Assembly (NCBI RefSeq): GCF_014280875.1
Contig: NZ_JACLAL010000007.1
Coordinates: forward strand, 186,001-250,000
Origin: Paenirhizobium daejeonense
GTDB taxonomy: Bacteria > Pseudomonadota > Alphaproteobacteria > Rhizobiales > Rhizobiaceae
Direction of reading: 5' to 3'
Length of the DNA: 64,000 bases
Positions 42,745 to 52,048 of the stretch are shown here, piece after piece. Both the position numbers and the translations under genes were made by a program. Positions within the stretch are counted from its first letter, which is position 1; every line of letters starts with the position of its first letter. The notes under the pieces were generated by a model. The model was not told the DNA's origin and searched no databases. It was given only the letters and a program-made list of their open reading frames with translations.

Positions 42745-43068
42745 TCATTTATCCATGAGAGGCCGTTCATTGGTAGCGTCGTATTTCAGAATCTCCGCTG
42801 TCATGCGACCCTGCCATCGGGCAACGAATTCCACTGTTTCGGACGCATTAAGATGGGTGCTGAGAGATGCCTGATCCCGCCATCGCTCGACGACAAGCAA
42901 TCGCCCTATGTCTCGATCGTCCATGGCAACGGCATAGAGCAGGTTACCCTCTCGTCGCCTAACGCTACGTGTAAGCGCCTGAATGTCGGCAAGAAAATCG
43001 TCTATATCGACCGGCGCGACGTGTACATATCCCGTTAAGATCAGCATTGCCGTATCCCTATGGTTCAT
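42745..43068 (-). CDS. Antibiotic biosynthesis monooxygenase (ABM) domain protein
   Basis: A 107-residue dimeric alpha+beta barrel (ABM/YgiN-like) protein. The strand LILTGYVHVAPVDIDDFLADI, the RRREGNLLYAVAMDD turn and LLVVERWRDQASLSTHLNA are the usual motifs, the last containing the ERW segment. Such proteins oxidise quinol-type aromatics without cofactors, or simply bind small hydrophobics. The GTG/ATG choice is between ATG 43068 (GGAG 3 bases upstream) and ATG 43047. It is followed 36 bases later, upstream in the same direction, by the alcohol-dehydrogenase-like gene, so the pair may form one operon. Confidence 0.85.
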   Translation of the reverse strand: MNHRDTAMLILTGYVHVAPVDIDDFLADIQALTRSVRRREGNLLYAVAMDDRDIGRLLVVERWRDQASLSTHLNASETVEFVARWQGRMTAEILKYDATNERPLMDK

Positions 43069-43104
43069 GGATCTCCGCGGCGAGACGGATTTTTCGTGTT
43101 TGAG

Positions 43105-44121
43105 TTATTCGACGGTGAGGACGATTTTGCCCTGGATGCTTCCGCGCTCGGCCCGCTGGTGTGCTCTGGCAGCCTCCGCGAGCGGGAACGTGCTGTCGAT
43201 GACTATTCGAATGGCACCGTCATCGAGTAGTCGGGCGGTCTCGGCCAACTGCGCGCCGCTGGAACGGACCTGGGTCGTCGAAACAATGATACCTAATTTT
43301 TCAGCTTCTTCGTGATCGGTGAAGCCCAGGGGATACACTGGAAATAGCGCGCCGCCCCGCTTCAAGGTGCGGAGAAAACGGCCGGTGTCCTGTCCTCCTA
43401 CTGCATCAAGGACGATGTCGATGTCGCTTACCATTTCGTGCGCCATCGACTGCGTATGATCGATGAACTGGTCTGCGCCGAGATCGCACATCAGCCTCTC
43501 ATTCTTGCCGGACGCAACTGCGATAACGCGTGCGCCCTTCCACTTGGCGAGTTGTACGGCCAGATGTCCCACGCCGCCGCCAGCCCCGTTTACCAGAACC
43601 GTTCGACCTTGCAGCGGCGATGGAACATGTTTGTGGGCTTGGAATGGATTGATTTCCTCGTGGCCCAGGTCGATCAGAAACTGCCAGGCGGTAAGCAGCG
43701 ACATTGGGGCGCCGGCAGCGTGAACATGATCGATGCCTGCCGGCTTTCTCGCCAGTTCCGACGCGGGTACGCTAACATATTCAGCATAGGCCTTGCTGCC
43801 TTCCATGACATTGGAAGGGAAGCGTACCATCGAGTACACCTCATCGCCGACGTTGAAATCCGTGACATTGTCGCCAATTTCCTCGACAATACCTGACACG
43901 TCCGATCCAAGAATAAGCGGGAATGTGGGACGTGGCTGCCACTCGGGCGGTAGAGACCGGTAACCATCCCTAAGGTACCAATCCGGCGGATTCAGACCGA
44001 TCGCATGGACGCGCACCAAGACCTCCCCCTGCGCTAGGGCGGGCCTGGGAGCATCCTCATAACGCAATACTTCCGGGCCGCCAAACGCGTGTAGGCGAAC
44101 AGCTTTCATAGCATTCATCAT
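43105..44121 (-). CDS. Zinc-independent MDR-type NADP quinone oxidoreductase
   Basis: A 338-residue medium-chain reductase of the quinone oxidoreductase (QOR) type. The N-terminal part is [34 protein letters not shown], then [12 protein letters not shown]. The cofactor loop is [23 protein letters not shown]. The zinc-binding cysteines and histidine of true alcohol dehydrogenases are missing. It reduces quinones or enones with NADPH; the exact substrate is unknown. AAGGAG lies 7 bases before ATG 44121. It is divergent from a LysR gene (91 bases between starts), which is the likely regulator. Confidence 0.9.
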   Translation of the reverse strand: MMNAMKAVRLHAFGGPEVLRYEDAPRPALAQGEVLVRVHAIGLNPPDWYLRDGYRSLPPEWQPRPTFPLILGSDVSGIVEEIGDNVTDFNVGDEVYSMVRFPSNVMEGSKAYAEYVSVPASELARKPAGIDHVHAAGAPMSLLTAWQFLIDLGHEEINPFQAHKHVPSPLQGRTVLVNGAGGGVGHLAVQLAKWKGARVIAVASGKNERLMCDLGADQFIDHTQSMAHEMVSDIDIVLDAVGGQDTGRFLRTLKRGGALFPVYPLGFTDHEEAEKLGIIVSTTQVRSSGAQLAETARLLDDGAIRIVIDSTFPLAEAARAHQRAERGSIQGKIVLTVE

Positions 44122-44212
44122 TTGTCCGCTCCTTCAGCAAAATCGTGCTGAAGGAGATATCGCGCGAAAACATGAAATTGATAATCGTGCGGAATATTGT
44201 TTTAATAGTGCC

Positions 44213-45139
44213 ATGAAGGAACAAATTGCGCTTGAACGGCTGACAGGTCTGATCGCTTTCGCCCGGGCTGGATCGATGGGGAGTTACACGGCTGCCGCAC
44301 GATCGCTGGCGATTTCACCGTCAGCGGTCAGCAAGAGCATCCAGCGACTGGAACAGAATCTCGGTGTTTCTCTCTTTACCCGGACCACACGTTCGCTGAA
44401 GCTCACTCCTGAGGGGCGCGATTTGCATGAACGTGCGCTGCTGTTGCTACGGGCGGCGGAGGAAATCGAGCAGTTGGCGAAGGCCGCGCGTGCAGAACCA
44501 TCAGGTACCCTGCGGGTCGCAGCCTCCATGCCGATTGGCATTCATGTGATTGCTCCGGCCTTGCCGGAATTTCGAAGGCGCCATCCCGAGGTAATGGTCG
44601 ATTTGCGTCTCAACGACCAGTTCGTCGATCTCGTTGAGGAAGGAATAGATGTCGCGGTACGGATCGGCAATCTCGCGGATACACGTCTTTTGTCACGAAA
44701 ATTGGCTCGCCATCTCATGTGTTGTTACGCATCCCCGGCCTATCTGGCTGCGCGGGGTACCCCTTACCATCCAAATGAATTGCAGGTGCACGAGACGGTG
44801 AACCTGCGTTATCAAAGCACCGGCCATGTGATGCCCTGGCCTTTCCGAATCGGTGATCGCGATATCGAGATGGTGCCGGCGTCAGGCATTGCTGTAGACG
44901 CCAGCGAAGCACTGATCGCCACGCTTGTTGCCGGCGGTGGTATCGGTATCAGCGCGAGCTTTGTCGCTGCTCCCTATGTGGCGCGGGGGGAATTAGTGCC
45001 GGTGTTGTCCGACTACGCGGTCGAGCGGGACAATATCACAGCTGTCTGGCCACAAAGCCGTCGCTCCAACCCGGCGGTGCGTGTCTTTCTCAGCTATTTG
45101 CAGGAGGCTTTTCAGGAGCGGAGGGCGGTGAGCGACTAA
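44213..45139 (+). CDS. LysR-type regulator, divergent from the quinone reductase gene
   Basis: A 308-residue LysR-type regulator of the subgroup often paired with oxidoreductase genes. The N-terminal helix-turn-helix is [43 protein letters not shown]. The effector domain begins near residue 90 ([23 protein letters not shown]). The start ATG 44213 lies in a short AT-rich region shared with the quinone reductase gene. Autoregulation and control of the reductase/ABM pair are likely. The inducer is unknown. Confidence 0.9.
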   Translation: MKEQIALERLTGLIAFARAGSMGSYTAAARSLAISPSAVSKSIQRLEQNLGVSLFTRTTRSLKLTPEGRDLHERALLLLRAAEEIEQLAKAARAEPSGTLRVAASMPIGIHVIAPALPEFRRRHPEVMVDLRLNDQFVDLVEEGIDVAVRIGNLADTRLLSRKLARHLMCCYASPAYLAARGTPYHPNELQVHETVNLRYQSTGHVMPWPFRIGDRDIEMVPASGIAVDASEALIATLVAGGGIGISASFVAAPYVARGELVPVLSDYAVERDNITAVWPQSRRSNPAVRVFLSYLQEAFQERRAVSD

Positions 45140-45149
45140 CCTTCTTTCC

Positions 45150-45180
45150 AGCAGTCACGAGGTCGGGTTCGTGAACTGCT
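45150..45180. terminator. Hairpin between two convergent LysR genes
   Basis: AGCAGT-CACGA pairs with TCGTG-A-ACTGCT around an 8-base loop, an 11-bp stem with one bulged base, in the 98-base gap between convergent genes. No long T-run follows on either side, so it may act as a weak bidirectional terminator or an mRNA-end stabiliser. Confidence 0.4.
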
Positions 45181-45237
45181 CTCAAGGCGACCGGATATGC
45201 GCCAGCTTCGGCGAGACGCTTTAGCTTGGATTATGCT

Positions 45238-46095
45238 TTAGGGCCGCAGATTCTCTGCCAGAAAAATCCCAAGCGCCTTTGCTTCGGGAGAAAGGCTTGC
45301 CCGCCCTTTGATCAAGGCTATCTCCGATGCTGGCTGATCATCGAAGCCCTCCGATGTTGCAAGCCGCCTGTGTTCGGGAAGAACGGCATCGGATGGCAGG
45401 AGGCTAATGCCAAGGCCGGAGGCAACCGCGGCCTGCACGCCCATGAGGCCCTGGCTGGTATAGGCGATCCTCCAGCGACGGCCGCTGAGTTCTATGGTGC
45501 GAATGGCCCGATCCCGGTATATGCAGCCAACGGGAAACACGGCGAGAGGCACCGGATCGGTTTCTACTGCGCGCGTGGCGCTCTGCACCCAAATCAGCTC
45601 TTCCCTCCAACTCGCGATACACGCTCCCTCTTCAGGCTCCCGCTTGATCAGGGCCAAGTCGATCTCACCTGCTTCAAGCAGGCGGCGAAGCTCGATGCTC
45701 CATCCGCTGACGGTGTCGAGCCGGATTTGAGGTGATGCAACGGAGAATCCCGATAACAGATCGATCAGACGCCGCCCAGCAAAGTCCTCAGGAACTCCCA
45801 GGCGCACCGTCCGTGGCGCGGAAGGCTTGCGCATGAGCTCCGCGGCCTCTTCCGCTGTTGCAAGTATCTTTCGCGCATAACTGAGGAGCAGTTCGCCGGC
45901 CTCAGTTGTCTCGATCGCGCCTGCGGACTTATCTCGTTTCAGAAGAGATATGCCGAGGTTCGTCTCCAGCTTCTTGATCTGCTGGCTCACCGTGGATTGC
46001 GTTAGATGGACCCGCTCAGCCGCCTTCGTAAACCCGTTGCAATCAACTACGGCAGCAAAGGTCTTGAGGAGATCGAGGTCGAAGCCGAAGGTCAT
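45238..46095 (-). CDS. LysR-type regulator, divergent from the HAD/aldolase operon
   Basis: A 285-residue LysR-type regulator. The helix-turn-helix is LDLLKTFAAVVDCNGFTKAAERVHLTQSTVSQQIKKLETNLG and the effector domain starts near residue 95 (RTVRLGVPEDFAGRRLID). I use ATG 46095 with GGA 8 bases upstream; a GTG at 46107 would add four residues. The HAD-family gene starts 90 bases away in the other direction, so the two share a control region. It probably regulates that operon. The ligand is unknown. Confidence 0.88.
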   Translation of the reverse strand: MTFGFDLDLLKTFAAVVDCNGFTKAAERVHLTQSTVSQQIKKLETNLGISLLKRDKSAGAIETTEAGELLLSYARKILATAEEAAELMRKPSAPRTVRLGVPEDFAGRRLIDLLSGFSVASPQIRLDTVSGWSIELRRLLEAGEIDLALIKREPEEGACIASWREELIWVQSATRAVETDPVPLAVFPVGCIYRDRAIRTIELSGRRWRIAYTSQGLMGVQAAVASGLGISLLPSDAVLPEHRRLATSEGFDDQPASEIALIKGRASLSPEAKALGIFLAENLRP

Positions 46096-46185
46096 TCGAT
46101 TTTCCACTTTTGAACATGCTGTTATTTAATTTTTCAATTAAAACGGGTTTTGTCAATATCGGCCTCATTGAAGGAGATGACGTCG

Positions 46186-46887
46186 ATGACACTTGCCGGA
46201 CCCACGCCAACCTGGTTGACTTTCGACTGCTACGGAACCCTGATTCAGTGGGACGAGGGGCTGCTCGCCGCTATGGACAAAATCCTTTCTGCGAAGGGAG
46301 ACAACATAGACAAGAGCGCCTTCATCGCAGTCTACGACCATTACGAGCATAGCCTCGAGAGGGAGCGTCCCCATCGGACTTTTGCCGAAGTCAGCGCGCT
46401 TGCGTTGGAAAAGGCCATGCGTGAGTTTGGACTATCCTTTGCACCCGGCGATGCGCAGGTTCTTACGTCTTCAATAGGAAAGATGCCTCCGTTTCCAGAG
46501 GTGGTGGCAGCGCTTGCTGCGCTCAAGTCTGCTGGCTTCCGCCTCGCGATTATTTCGAACACGGATGATGCGATCATCGACGGTAACGTCGCTCAGCTCG
46601 GGGGATATGTCGATCGCATCATCACCGCCGAGCAGGCTGGGGCTTACAAGCCATCTGGACAGATATTCCGCCATGCCTGGAATAGCCTCGGTATCGAAAT
46701 GGGCGATCTGGTGCATATCTGCGCCAGTCCGCATCTTGACTTGACCGCAGCGCGAGATCTTGGTTTTCGTGCAGTTTGGGTCGATCGAGGAACAGGCCGC
46801 AAACCGCTGCCGGACTACCGTCCGAATGAAGTCGTCTCAACGCTGGACAAGGTTCCCGCGGTTCTTGCTGCAGCGGGTTGGATGTAA
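46186..46887 (+). CDS. HAD family hydrolase, haloacid dehalogenase type II-like
   Basis: A 233-residue HAD hydrolase. Motif I is WLTFDCYGTLIQWDEG with the nucleophilic aspartate, motif II is AIISNTDDAII, motif III lysine is in AGAYKPSGQIF and motif IV is HICASPHLDLTAARDLG. The cap is the all-helical type of L-2-haloacid dehalogenases, and the SPHLD form of motif IV is close to theirs. The same set also occurs in phosphatases of this subfamily. AAGGAG lies 8 bases before ATG 46186. It is followed 17 bases later by a class II aldolase gene, so the natural substrate may be a phosphorylated sugar or hydroxy acid rather than a haloacid. Confidence 0.85.
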   Translation: MTLAGPTPTWLTFDCYGTLIQWDEGLLAAMDKILSAKGDNIDKSAFIAVYDHYEHSLERERPHRTFAEVSALALEKAMREFGLSFAPGDAQVLTSSIGKMPPFPEVVAALAALKSAGFRLAIISNTDDAIIDGNVAQLGGYVDRIITAEQAGAYKPSGQIFRHAWNSLGIEMGDLVHICASPHLDLTAARDLGFRAVWVDRGTGRKPLPDYRPNEVVSTLDKVPAVLAAAGWM

Positions 46888-46904
46888 CAGGTAGAGGAAA
46901 CGCA

Positions 46905-47696
46905 ATGGCTCACGAACTCAACATATCGAAAGCACGGCCCGCTCCTCTGCGGAATATTTCGCTGGATACGGACGAAATATGGCAGGCGAGAACGGACGTC
47001 GCAGCCTGTCTTCGTATGGCCGCACGCCTCGGACTTGAAGAAGGAATCTGCAATCACTTTTCAGCCGTAGTACCTGGCCACCCCGATCTCTTCATCGTCA
47101 ATCGCCTCGGCTGGGCGTTCCAAGAAGCAACTGCATCGTCGTTGCTCATCTGCGATTTCGAAGGCAACGTGGTGGCTGGGGATGGTGAACCGGAGGCAAC
47201 GGCTTTCTTCATCCACGCTCGCCTGCACAAGATGTCGCCCCGCGTGGGGGCTGCCTTTCACACCCATATGCCGAACGCGACGGCTCTCAGCATGGTGGAG
47301 GGCGAACCGCTCGTGTGGGCAGGACAGACGGCACTCAAGTTCTACGGTCGCGTGGCGGTCGATGAAGACTATAACGGTCTGGCACTGGATGAACGCGAGG
47401 GCGACAGGATCGCCGCTGTTCTCGGCGACAAGGATATCCTGTTCATGAGAAATCATGGCGTTATGGTATGCGCGCCGAATATCGCGGAGGCATGGGACGA
47501 CCTGTATTACCTGGAACGAGCGGCAGAAGTGCAGTTGAAGGCGATGAGCACCGGACGCAAACTCCTGCCTGTCTCGCGCGAGATCGCCTTGCAAGCGGCA
47601 AGGCAGATGCGGAAGGGGGACCCGGAAAGCGCCCGGATGCATCTGCAGAGCATCAGGCGAGTTCTCGACAGGCAAGAGCCGGAATATCGTGACTGA
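46905..47696 (+). CDS. Class II aldolase/adducin family protein
   Basis: A 263-residue class II aldolase. Zinc ligands are visible in AFHTHMPNATALS (the HTH pair) and in LFMRNHGVMVCAP. Early motifs are LGLEEGICNHFSAVVPG, a typical substrate-binding start. Family members cleave sugar phosphates or keto acids by retro-aldol reaction, or decarboxylate. AGAGGAA lies just upstream of ATG 46905; an earlier start at 46878 would overlap the HAD gene. Together the HAD and aldolase genes look like a small catabolic unit under the divergent LysR. The substrate cannot be assigned. Confidence 0.88.
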   Translation: MAHELNISKARPAPLRNISLDTDEIWQARTDVAACLRMAARLGLEEGICNHFSAVVPGHPDLFIVNRLGWAFQEATASSLLICDFEGNVVAGDGEPEATAFFIHARLHKMSPRVGAAFHTHMPNATALSMVEGEPLVWAGQTALKFYGRVAVDEDYNGLALDEREGDRIAAVLGDKDILFMRNHGVMVCAPNIAEAWDDLYYLERAAEVQLKAMSTGRKLLPVSREIALQAARQMRKGDPESARMHLQSIRRVLDRQEPEYRD

Positions 47697-47864
47697 CTTC
47701 TTTATGGGAAGGGTCGGATGCTGGCTTCGTGTGTTCTGTCTGCGCCGTTCATCGATACCCAGCCAAGCTCTCCTGCGCTGCTTTCTCCAATTTCGCGGCG
47801 GACCTAACAGCCTCCCCTCGGCCTCGAACCATATCGGCGTCACGACCCGTCCGGCGGGTTCTTG

Positions 47865-48542
47865 TCACGTCCCAGCGTGAAGGCTGCTGGCTTCCAAACT
47901 GATCAGGGTCGCGACTGCCAGCACGGCGAATGTTGCAAAAAGAAAGGCGCCGGCGAACACACCTGTCGCTCTTATCGTGCCAATCTCCAGGTCCTGTTTG
48001 AACCAGCGGATCTGCGCTTGCGCGTACCAGATCGTGGCAAGGGAAATTGTTATCAAGCCAGGTAACAGACCTTGCTCATGGGGCATGGATGAAAGATCGA
48101 AACCAAGTACCAGGATAAAAACGAACGGCGTCGCCACGTAGCACTGGCTGAAAAACGGAGGACGAAGCGAATTCCGGGTGAGCCTGACTTTCTTTAGATG
48201 CAGGAGCGTGACCGCCATGGACAGCGGGTAAATTCCAAAAATTACACCGCGTGCGATCAGAAGGTTCGAATCCGAGCCAAATTCCTTTATTCCGAGTGCT
48301 GGATCGAAAACCGACGGAAATGCAGCGGACAGCCCCTGAGAAAGCAGTAGCGTAATCAGAAGGAAAAGGGGAGGGCTCAGTGTATCGTCGTATTGATCTT
48401 CAGGTCTGTCTGCGAGCTCTGTGTCCGCATAGCGCATCATACTCAGCGGTCTCATGACAGAGCGCCACATTGTCACCGGGTAAAACAGCAGCCACGATAC
48501 TAGCTCGTAGAGGAGTTCCTCCAACGATTTGAGCAGCTTCAT
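47865..48542 (-). CDS. Multi-spanning membrane protein of unknown function
   Basis: A 225-residue protein with about five hydrophobic segments (residues near 62-78, 98-115, 140-158, 165-180 and 200-220). The N-terminal 40 residues (MKLLKSLEELLYELVSWLLFYPVTMWRSVMRPL) form an amphipathic, partly buried helix pair. It loosely resembles permease-like rhizobial proteins without known transport activity. I use ATG 48542, where the conserved part starts; the frame is open to 48620. It precedes the RpoE/ChrR regulon on the opposite strand and may be unrelated to it. Confidence 0.65.
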   Translation of the reverse strand: MKLLKSLEELLYELVSWLLFYPVTMWRSVMRPLSMMRYADTELADRPEDQYDDTLSPPLFLLITLLLSQGLSAAFPSVFDPALGIKEFGSDSNLLIARGVIFGIYPLSMAVTLLHLKKVRLTRNSLRPPFFSQCYVATPFVFILVLGFDLSSMPHEQGLLPGLITISLATIWYAQAQIRWFKQDLEIGTIRATGVFAGAFLFATFAVLAVATLISLEASSLHAGT

Positions 48543-48806
48543 GAAGTCCACTTTACCCCCCAGCTCTGCGCCCTTACATGCACGATGGTTATGATTAACA
48601 GCGCTGAGCGGTTGCGTCACGCGCGCAGGCCCGTTGCAGATACAAACGCAGGCTGGAGAGCGTGGGCATTGCCGGTGTTCTCGCTGACATTACCGATTGC
48701 GTGAAAAAGTTCTGCTAGACTTTCCTGAGTGTGCGGACAACAGGCGCGCACACAGGGCACCGTTTTTCGATTATCGGCTTTTCCTGCGTCGCCCGGCTTT
48801 CGCTGA

Positions 48807-48836
48807 TGATCCAGCGGGGCCGCCCAGGCGTATAGA
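48807..48836 (+). promoter_or_regulatory. Candidate RpoE (ECF11) promoter of the secreted protein/SDR unit
   Basis: TGATCC (48807-48812) and TATAGA (48831-48836) are separated by exactly 18 bases. The spacing and boxes fit the TGATCC-N18-TAAGA promoter known for RpoE of Rhodobacter sphaeroides. The start codon is 30 bases further downstream. Confidence 0.65.
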
Positions 48837-48865
48837 GATCGACGAAAAAAATCGGGAGGCAAACC

Positions 48866-49252
48866 TTGTCCGCCGCAATGCGAATGCTTCTGGTTTCATT
48901 ATTGATCCTGCCGATTGGCGCCGCTCAGGCTGAGGATTTGAATGGTCGCGAGATAAAGACACTGATAGAGGGCAAAACGGTTCGGTTGAACACATCTCTC
49001 GGCTTGCAGCTTCCTCTGCGTTATCGCTCCAACGGTGTGGTCGCTGGCAATATTTCCAGCTTCTCCATGGCGAGGATGTTCGCTCCGAAGGAAGAGGGGC
49101 GCTGGTGGGTGAATGCAAACCGCCTCTGCCAGAAATGGCCCACATGGTATGACGGGCGAACTTTCTGTTTTAGCATTCGTGGCGCCGGTAAAAATCGCAT
49201 CACTTGGGTACGCGATGACGGCGCCAAGGGATCGGCGATCATTAGCGATTGA
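48866..49252 (+). CDS. Small secreted protein of the RpoE/ChrR regulon
   Basis: A 128-residue protein with a signal peptide (residues 1-23, cleavage near GAAQAEDLNG). The mature part has RMFAPKEEGRWWVNANRLCQKWPTWYDGRTFCFSI, with two cysteines likely to form a disulphide, and WVRDDGAKGSAIIS near the end. I do not recognise a named family. TTG 48866 is supported by GGGAGG 6 bases upstream; ATG 48878 has no ribosome-binding site. A candidate RpoE promoter lies 30 bases upstream and the SDR gene follows after 17 bases. It probably acts in the periplasm during singlet-oxygen or similar stress, by inference. Confidence 0.72.
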   Translation: MSAAMRMLLVSLLILPIGAAQAEDLNGREIKTLIEGKTVRLNTSLGLQLPLRYRSNGVVAGNISSFSMARMFAPKEEGRWWVNANRLCQKWPTWYDGRTFCFSIRGAGKNRITWVRDDGAKGSAIISD

Positions 49253-49269
49253 TGCCGAAGGCCATGGAA

Positions 49270-50028
49270 ATGAGCGACAATCAAAAGACAGCCTGGATCA
49301 TCGGTGCCAGTTCAGGAATCGGCAGGGCGCTGGCGCTGAAGCTTGCGCGTGATGGCTGGCGGGTTGCCGTGAGCGCTCGCCGTGCGGATGCGCTTGCGGA
49401 TCTGGCCCGGGAGGCGGGTAGCTGCATTCAGGTTTTCCCGCTGGACATCTGCGATCCCGAAGCCGTGAGCAAGATCTCAGCCGCGGTCAGGCAGGAAATG
49501 GGACCGCTTGCCCTCTTCGTTCAGGCGGCAGGCACCTATACACGCGACACGCCCAGCGCCTTCGATGCAAGCGCCATGCGGCGTATGGTCGACCTCAACC
49601 TGATTGGCACCGCCCATTGCCTCGAGGCGGTCATTCCCATCCTTATCGCAGACGGCGGAGGAAGAATTGCGCTTGTCGCATCGGTTTCAGGCTATGCCGG
49701 CCTTCCGGGAGGCGGGGTCTACGGAGCGACGAAATCGGCGCTGATCACATTGGCGGAAGCGATGGCCCCTGACCTGGCTCGTCATGGCGTTGCCGTCAGT
49801 ATCGTTAATCCCGGCTTCGTGCGCACGCCTCTCACCGATCTCAACGACTTCCCCATGCCTTTCATCGTCAGTGCGGAAGCTGCAGCGGATCATATCTGCA
49901 AGGGGTTGCGGAAAGGGAGTTTTGAGATCGCCTTTCCCTGGCAGATGGTATTTGGACTTAAGCTGTTGCGACTGTTGCCTTATCCGCTTTTCTTTGCCCT
50001 GACACGGCGAATGCTGCGTCAGGGGTGA
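49270..50028 (+). CDS. SDR family oxidoreductase of the RpoE/ChrR regulon
   Basis: A 252-residue short-chain dehydrogenase. The cofactor loop is WIIGASSGIGRALALKLA. The arginine in VSARRADALADLA suggests NADPH. The catalytic region has SVSGYAGLPGGGVYGATKSALIT, with the YxxxK pair present. The C-terminal end FGLKLLRLLPYPLFFALTRRML is hydrophobic and basic, as in membrane-associated members of this kind in RpoE regulons. ATG 49270 has AAGG 8 bases upstream. It ends 5 bases before the end of the CFA-type gene on the opposite strand, a tail-to-tail arrangement within one stress regulon. A role in lipid or carotenoid turnover is plausible. Confidence 0.85.
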   Translation: MSDNQKTAWIIGASSGIGRALALKLARDGWRVAVSARRADALADLAREAGSCIQVFPLDICDPEAVSKISAAVRQEMGPLALFVQAAGTYTRDTPSAFDASAMRRMVDLNLIGTAHCLEAVIPILIADGGGRIALVASVSGYAGLPGGGVYGATKSALITLAEAMAPDLARHGVAVSIVNPGFVRTPLTDLNDFPMPFIVSAEAAADHICKGLRKGSFEIAFPWQMVFGLKLLRLLPYPLFFALTRRMLRQG

Positions 50029-50033
50029 GACTT

Positions 50034-51248
50034 TCACCTCTCCAGCGTGAACTGCACGACATCGAGCCGGTCCGTGCGGAAACCGGCCGCGCAATAGTGA
50101 AGGTAGTAGCGCCAGGTGCGGTGAAACCGCTCATCGAAGCCGAGTGATCGAATGCGGGGCCAATTGCCGGTGAAGGCCCGGTCCCAGAGCAGCAGCGTGC
50201 GTTCATAGTCGCGACCGAAGCGCAGGCGGTCGGTCACGGCGAGCCCCGCTTTCGTGGCGGTAGTTTCGAATGCGGTAACAGAGGGGAGCATGCCGCCGGG
50301 GAAAATATAGGTCTGGATAAAGTCTGCCCCGCGCCGATAAAAGTCGAAACGGCTTTCGTCGATAGTAATTACCTGCACAATGGCCTTGCCGCCATCGGAC
50401 AGAAGCTCGCGGACTCGGCTGAAATAGACCGGCCAGTTTTCCTCGCCCACTGCCTCGAACATTTCGATGGATACGATCTTGGTGAAGCGGCCCCTGATCT
50501 CGCGATAGTCTTCCAGGCGGATGTCGGACCTATCGGCAAGGCCGGCTTTTGCCAGCCTTTCGATTGCGAACTTCGCCTGTTCCGAAGACAGCGTCAAACC
50601 TGTTACTCGACAACCGGTGCGACGGATGGCGCGTTCGGCAAACCCACCCCAGCCGCAACCTATCTCCAGAACGTGATCGTCTGGACCGATCGCAAGTTCA
50701 TCGATGATCCGATCATATTTCGCCTTCTGAGCCTCATCGAGCGAAAGGTCATCGCGATGATAAAGCGCCGAGGAGTAGGTCATCGTATCGTCGAGCCAGG
50801 CGGAATAGAATGCATTGCCGAGGTCGTAATGGAAGGCAATGTTGCGGCGACTGCCGGACCGGGTATTGCGGCGAAGTCTATGGCGAATACGCGCAAAGAT
50901 CCGGCTAATCACCGGAGCGGCAATCACGTCCTTGAGGTGCTCTTCGTTGATAAGGGCGAGTTCGAGCAATACTGCGACATCCGGACTTTCCCAGTCTCCA
51001 TCCATATAAGATTCTGCGAAGCCGATGCTGCCGGAGCGCAAGAGTTTCCATACTGGACGAGAGGACTTCAGACGCAGCGTTGCCGCCGGTCCTGCTTCCT
51101 GGCCGGCGCAAATCATCTCCTGGCCGTCGGGGAACACCAGCGTTAGACGACCATGTGAAATGCGTCTGGCCCAGCCGCAGATGATACGCTGCCAGAACGG
51201 GTGCGACTGGCTGATAATGGAGTTGGTGGAATGGTCCGCATGGCTCAT
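50034..51248 (-). CDS. CFA-type SAM-dependent lipid methyltransferase
   Basis: A 404-residue protein of the cyclopropane-fatty-acid synthase family. An N-terminal domain (about 1-120) with SRPVWKLLRSGSIGFAESYMDGDWE is followed by the methyltransferase fold with AFHYDLGNAFYSAWLDDTMTYSSA, the SAM loop DHVLEIGCGWGGFAERA and IVSIEMFEAVGEENW. It transfers a methylene or methyl group to unsaturated membrane fatty acids. In RpoE/ChrR operons such proteins make cyclopropane or methylated/furan fatty acids. ATG 51248 overlaps the DUF1365 stop by 4 bases; the frame is open to 51365 but homology starts here. Confidence 0.9.
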   Translation of the reverse strand: MSHADHSTNSIISQSHPFWQRIICGWARRISHGRLTLVFPDGQEMICAGQEAGPAATLRLKSSRPVWKLLRSGSIGFAESYMDGDWESPDVAVLLELALINEEHLKDVIAAPVISRIFARIRHRLRRNTRSGSRRNIAFHYDLGNAFYSAWLDDTMTYSSALYHRDDLSLDEAQKAKYDRIIDELAIGPDDHVLEIGCGWGGFAERAIRRTGCRVTGLTLSSEQAKFAIERLAKAGLADRSDIRLEDYREIRGRFTKIVSIEMFEAVGEENWPVYFSRVRELLSDGGKAIVQVITIDESRFDFYRRGADFIQTYIFPGGMLPSVTAFETTATKAGLAVTDRLRFGRDYERTLLLWDRAFTGNWPRIRSLGFDERFHRTWRYYLHYCAAGFRTDRLDVVQFTLER

Positions 51249-52048
51249 GCTTTTTTTTCCTTCATGGCACTCCCGGCAGTAACGATGGTGGAGGCGAGCG
51301 ATGAGTCCGCCTTTCGGTGACGGTGGACCGGCACGCCCTTTAGCCAGAGGAGAAGCGCCTCCCAATGAATGGCGCCCATGATCTTCAGGGTCATCAATGG
51401 ATAAGCGAGGAGCATCCTCGCAAGCATGAGGTCGGTGAGCGGCCGACGCTTGCCGGAAAACGAAGCAAAAAGAAGTGGTCCATCGTGGTCAGCTTCATCG
51501 ATGGCGATAAGCACAGTCTCATCCGGAGGCGCGATGCGGAACCGGTAACGGCAATCCATGGGCACGAAGGGCGAGACATACATGCCCTTGGCGCATTCAT
51601 GGCGGACGGTACCGCCTGCGTTCAGCTCCACCGGAATAATATAGGCGTGCCGTTCGTGAAAGGTGTTGCAGACTTCGTAGAGGATCGCGCGGAGCGCGCC
51701 ATCTTCCGTATGACAGAAATAAACGGTGAGCGGGTTGAAGACATAGCCGAAAATACGAGGATAGCAGAGTATCGATATACCTATGCCCTCAATCGAAATG
51801 CCTGCTTTCCTCACTTCTTCTTCCACCCAGCCTCGCAACCCGCCCTTCTCCTGGCGACCGTGGTCGATGTCATGGAAGCTGAACACCGCAGGCCGGTTAT
51901 AACCGAAAAGCTTCAGGCTGTTGGAAAGTGTCTCAGCTTCATCAAGATCAATCAGCAAGGAGAAAACGCTGTAATTAAGCCTGTGTACCTTCGGCCGGCG
52001 CCGATGGTGAATGACATGTCCTGAGAAGATTGCCGAAACCGGGTTCAT
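51245..52048 (-). CDS. DUF1365 family protein
   Basis: A 267-residue member of DUF1365. It begins MNPVSAIFSGHVIHHRRRPKVHRLNYSVF, the pattern of the family, and has GIGISILCYPRIFGYVFNPLTVYFCHTEDG and YVSPFVPMDCRYRFRI. No activity is established, but it is nearly always encoded between an FAD oxidoreductase and a CFA-type methyltransferase, as here. Its start overlaps the FAD gene end by 4 bases and its end overlaps the methyltransferase start by 4 bases, so the three are translated together. It presumably assists lipid modification at the membrane. Confidence 0.93.
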   Translation of the reverse strand: MNPVSAIFSGHVIHHRRRPKVHRLNYSVFSLLIDLDEAETLSNSLKLFGYNRPAVFSFHDIDHGRQEKGGLRGWVEEEVRKAGISIEGIGISILCYPRIFGYVFNPLTVYFCHTEDGALRAILYEVCNTFHERHAYIIPVELNAGGTVRHECAKGMYVSPFVPMDCRYRFRIAPPDETVLIAIDEADHDGPLLFASFSGKRRPLTDLMLARMLLAYPLMTLKIMGAIHWEALLLWLKGVPVHRHRKADSSLASTIVTAGSAMKEKKA

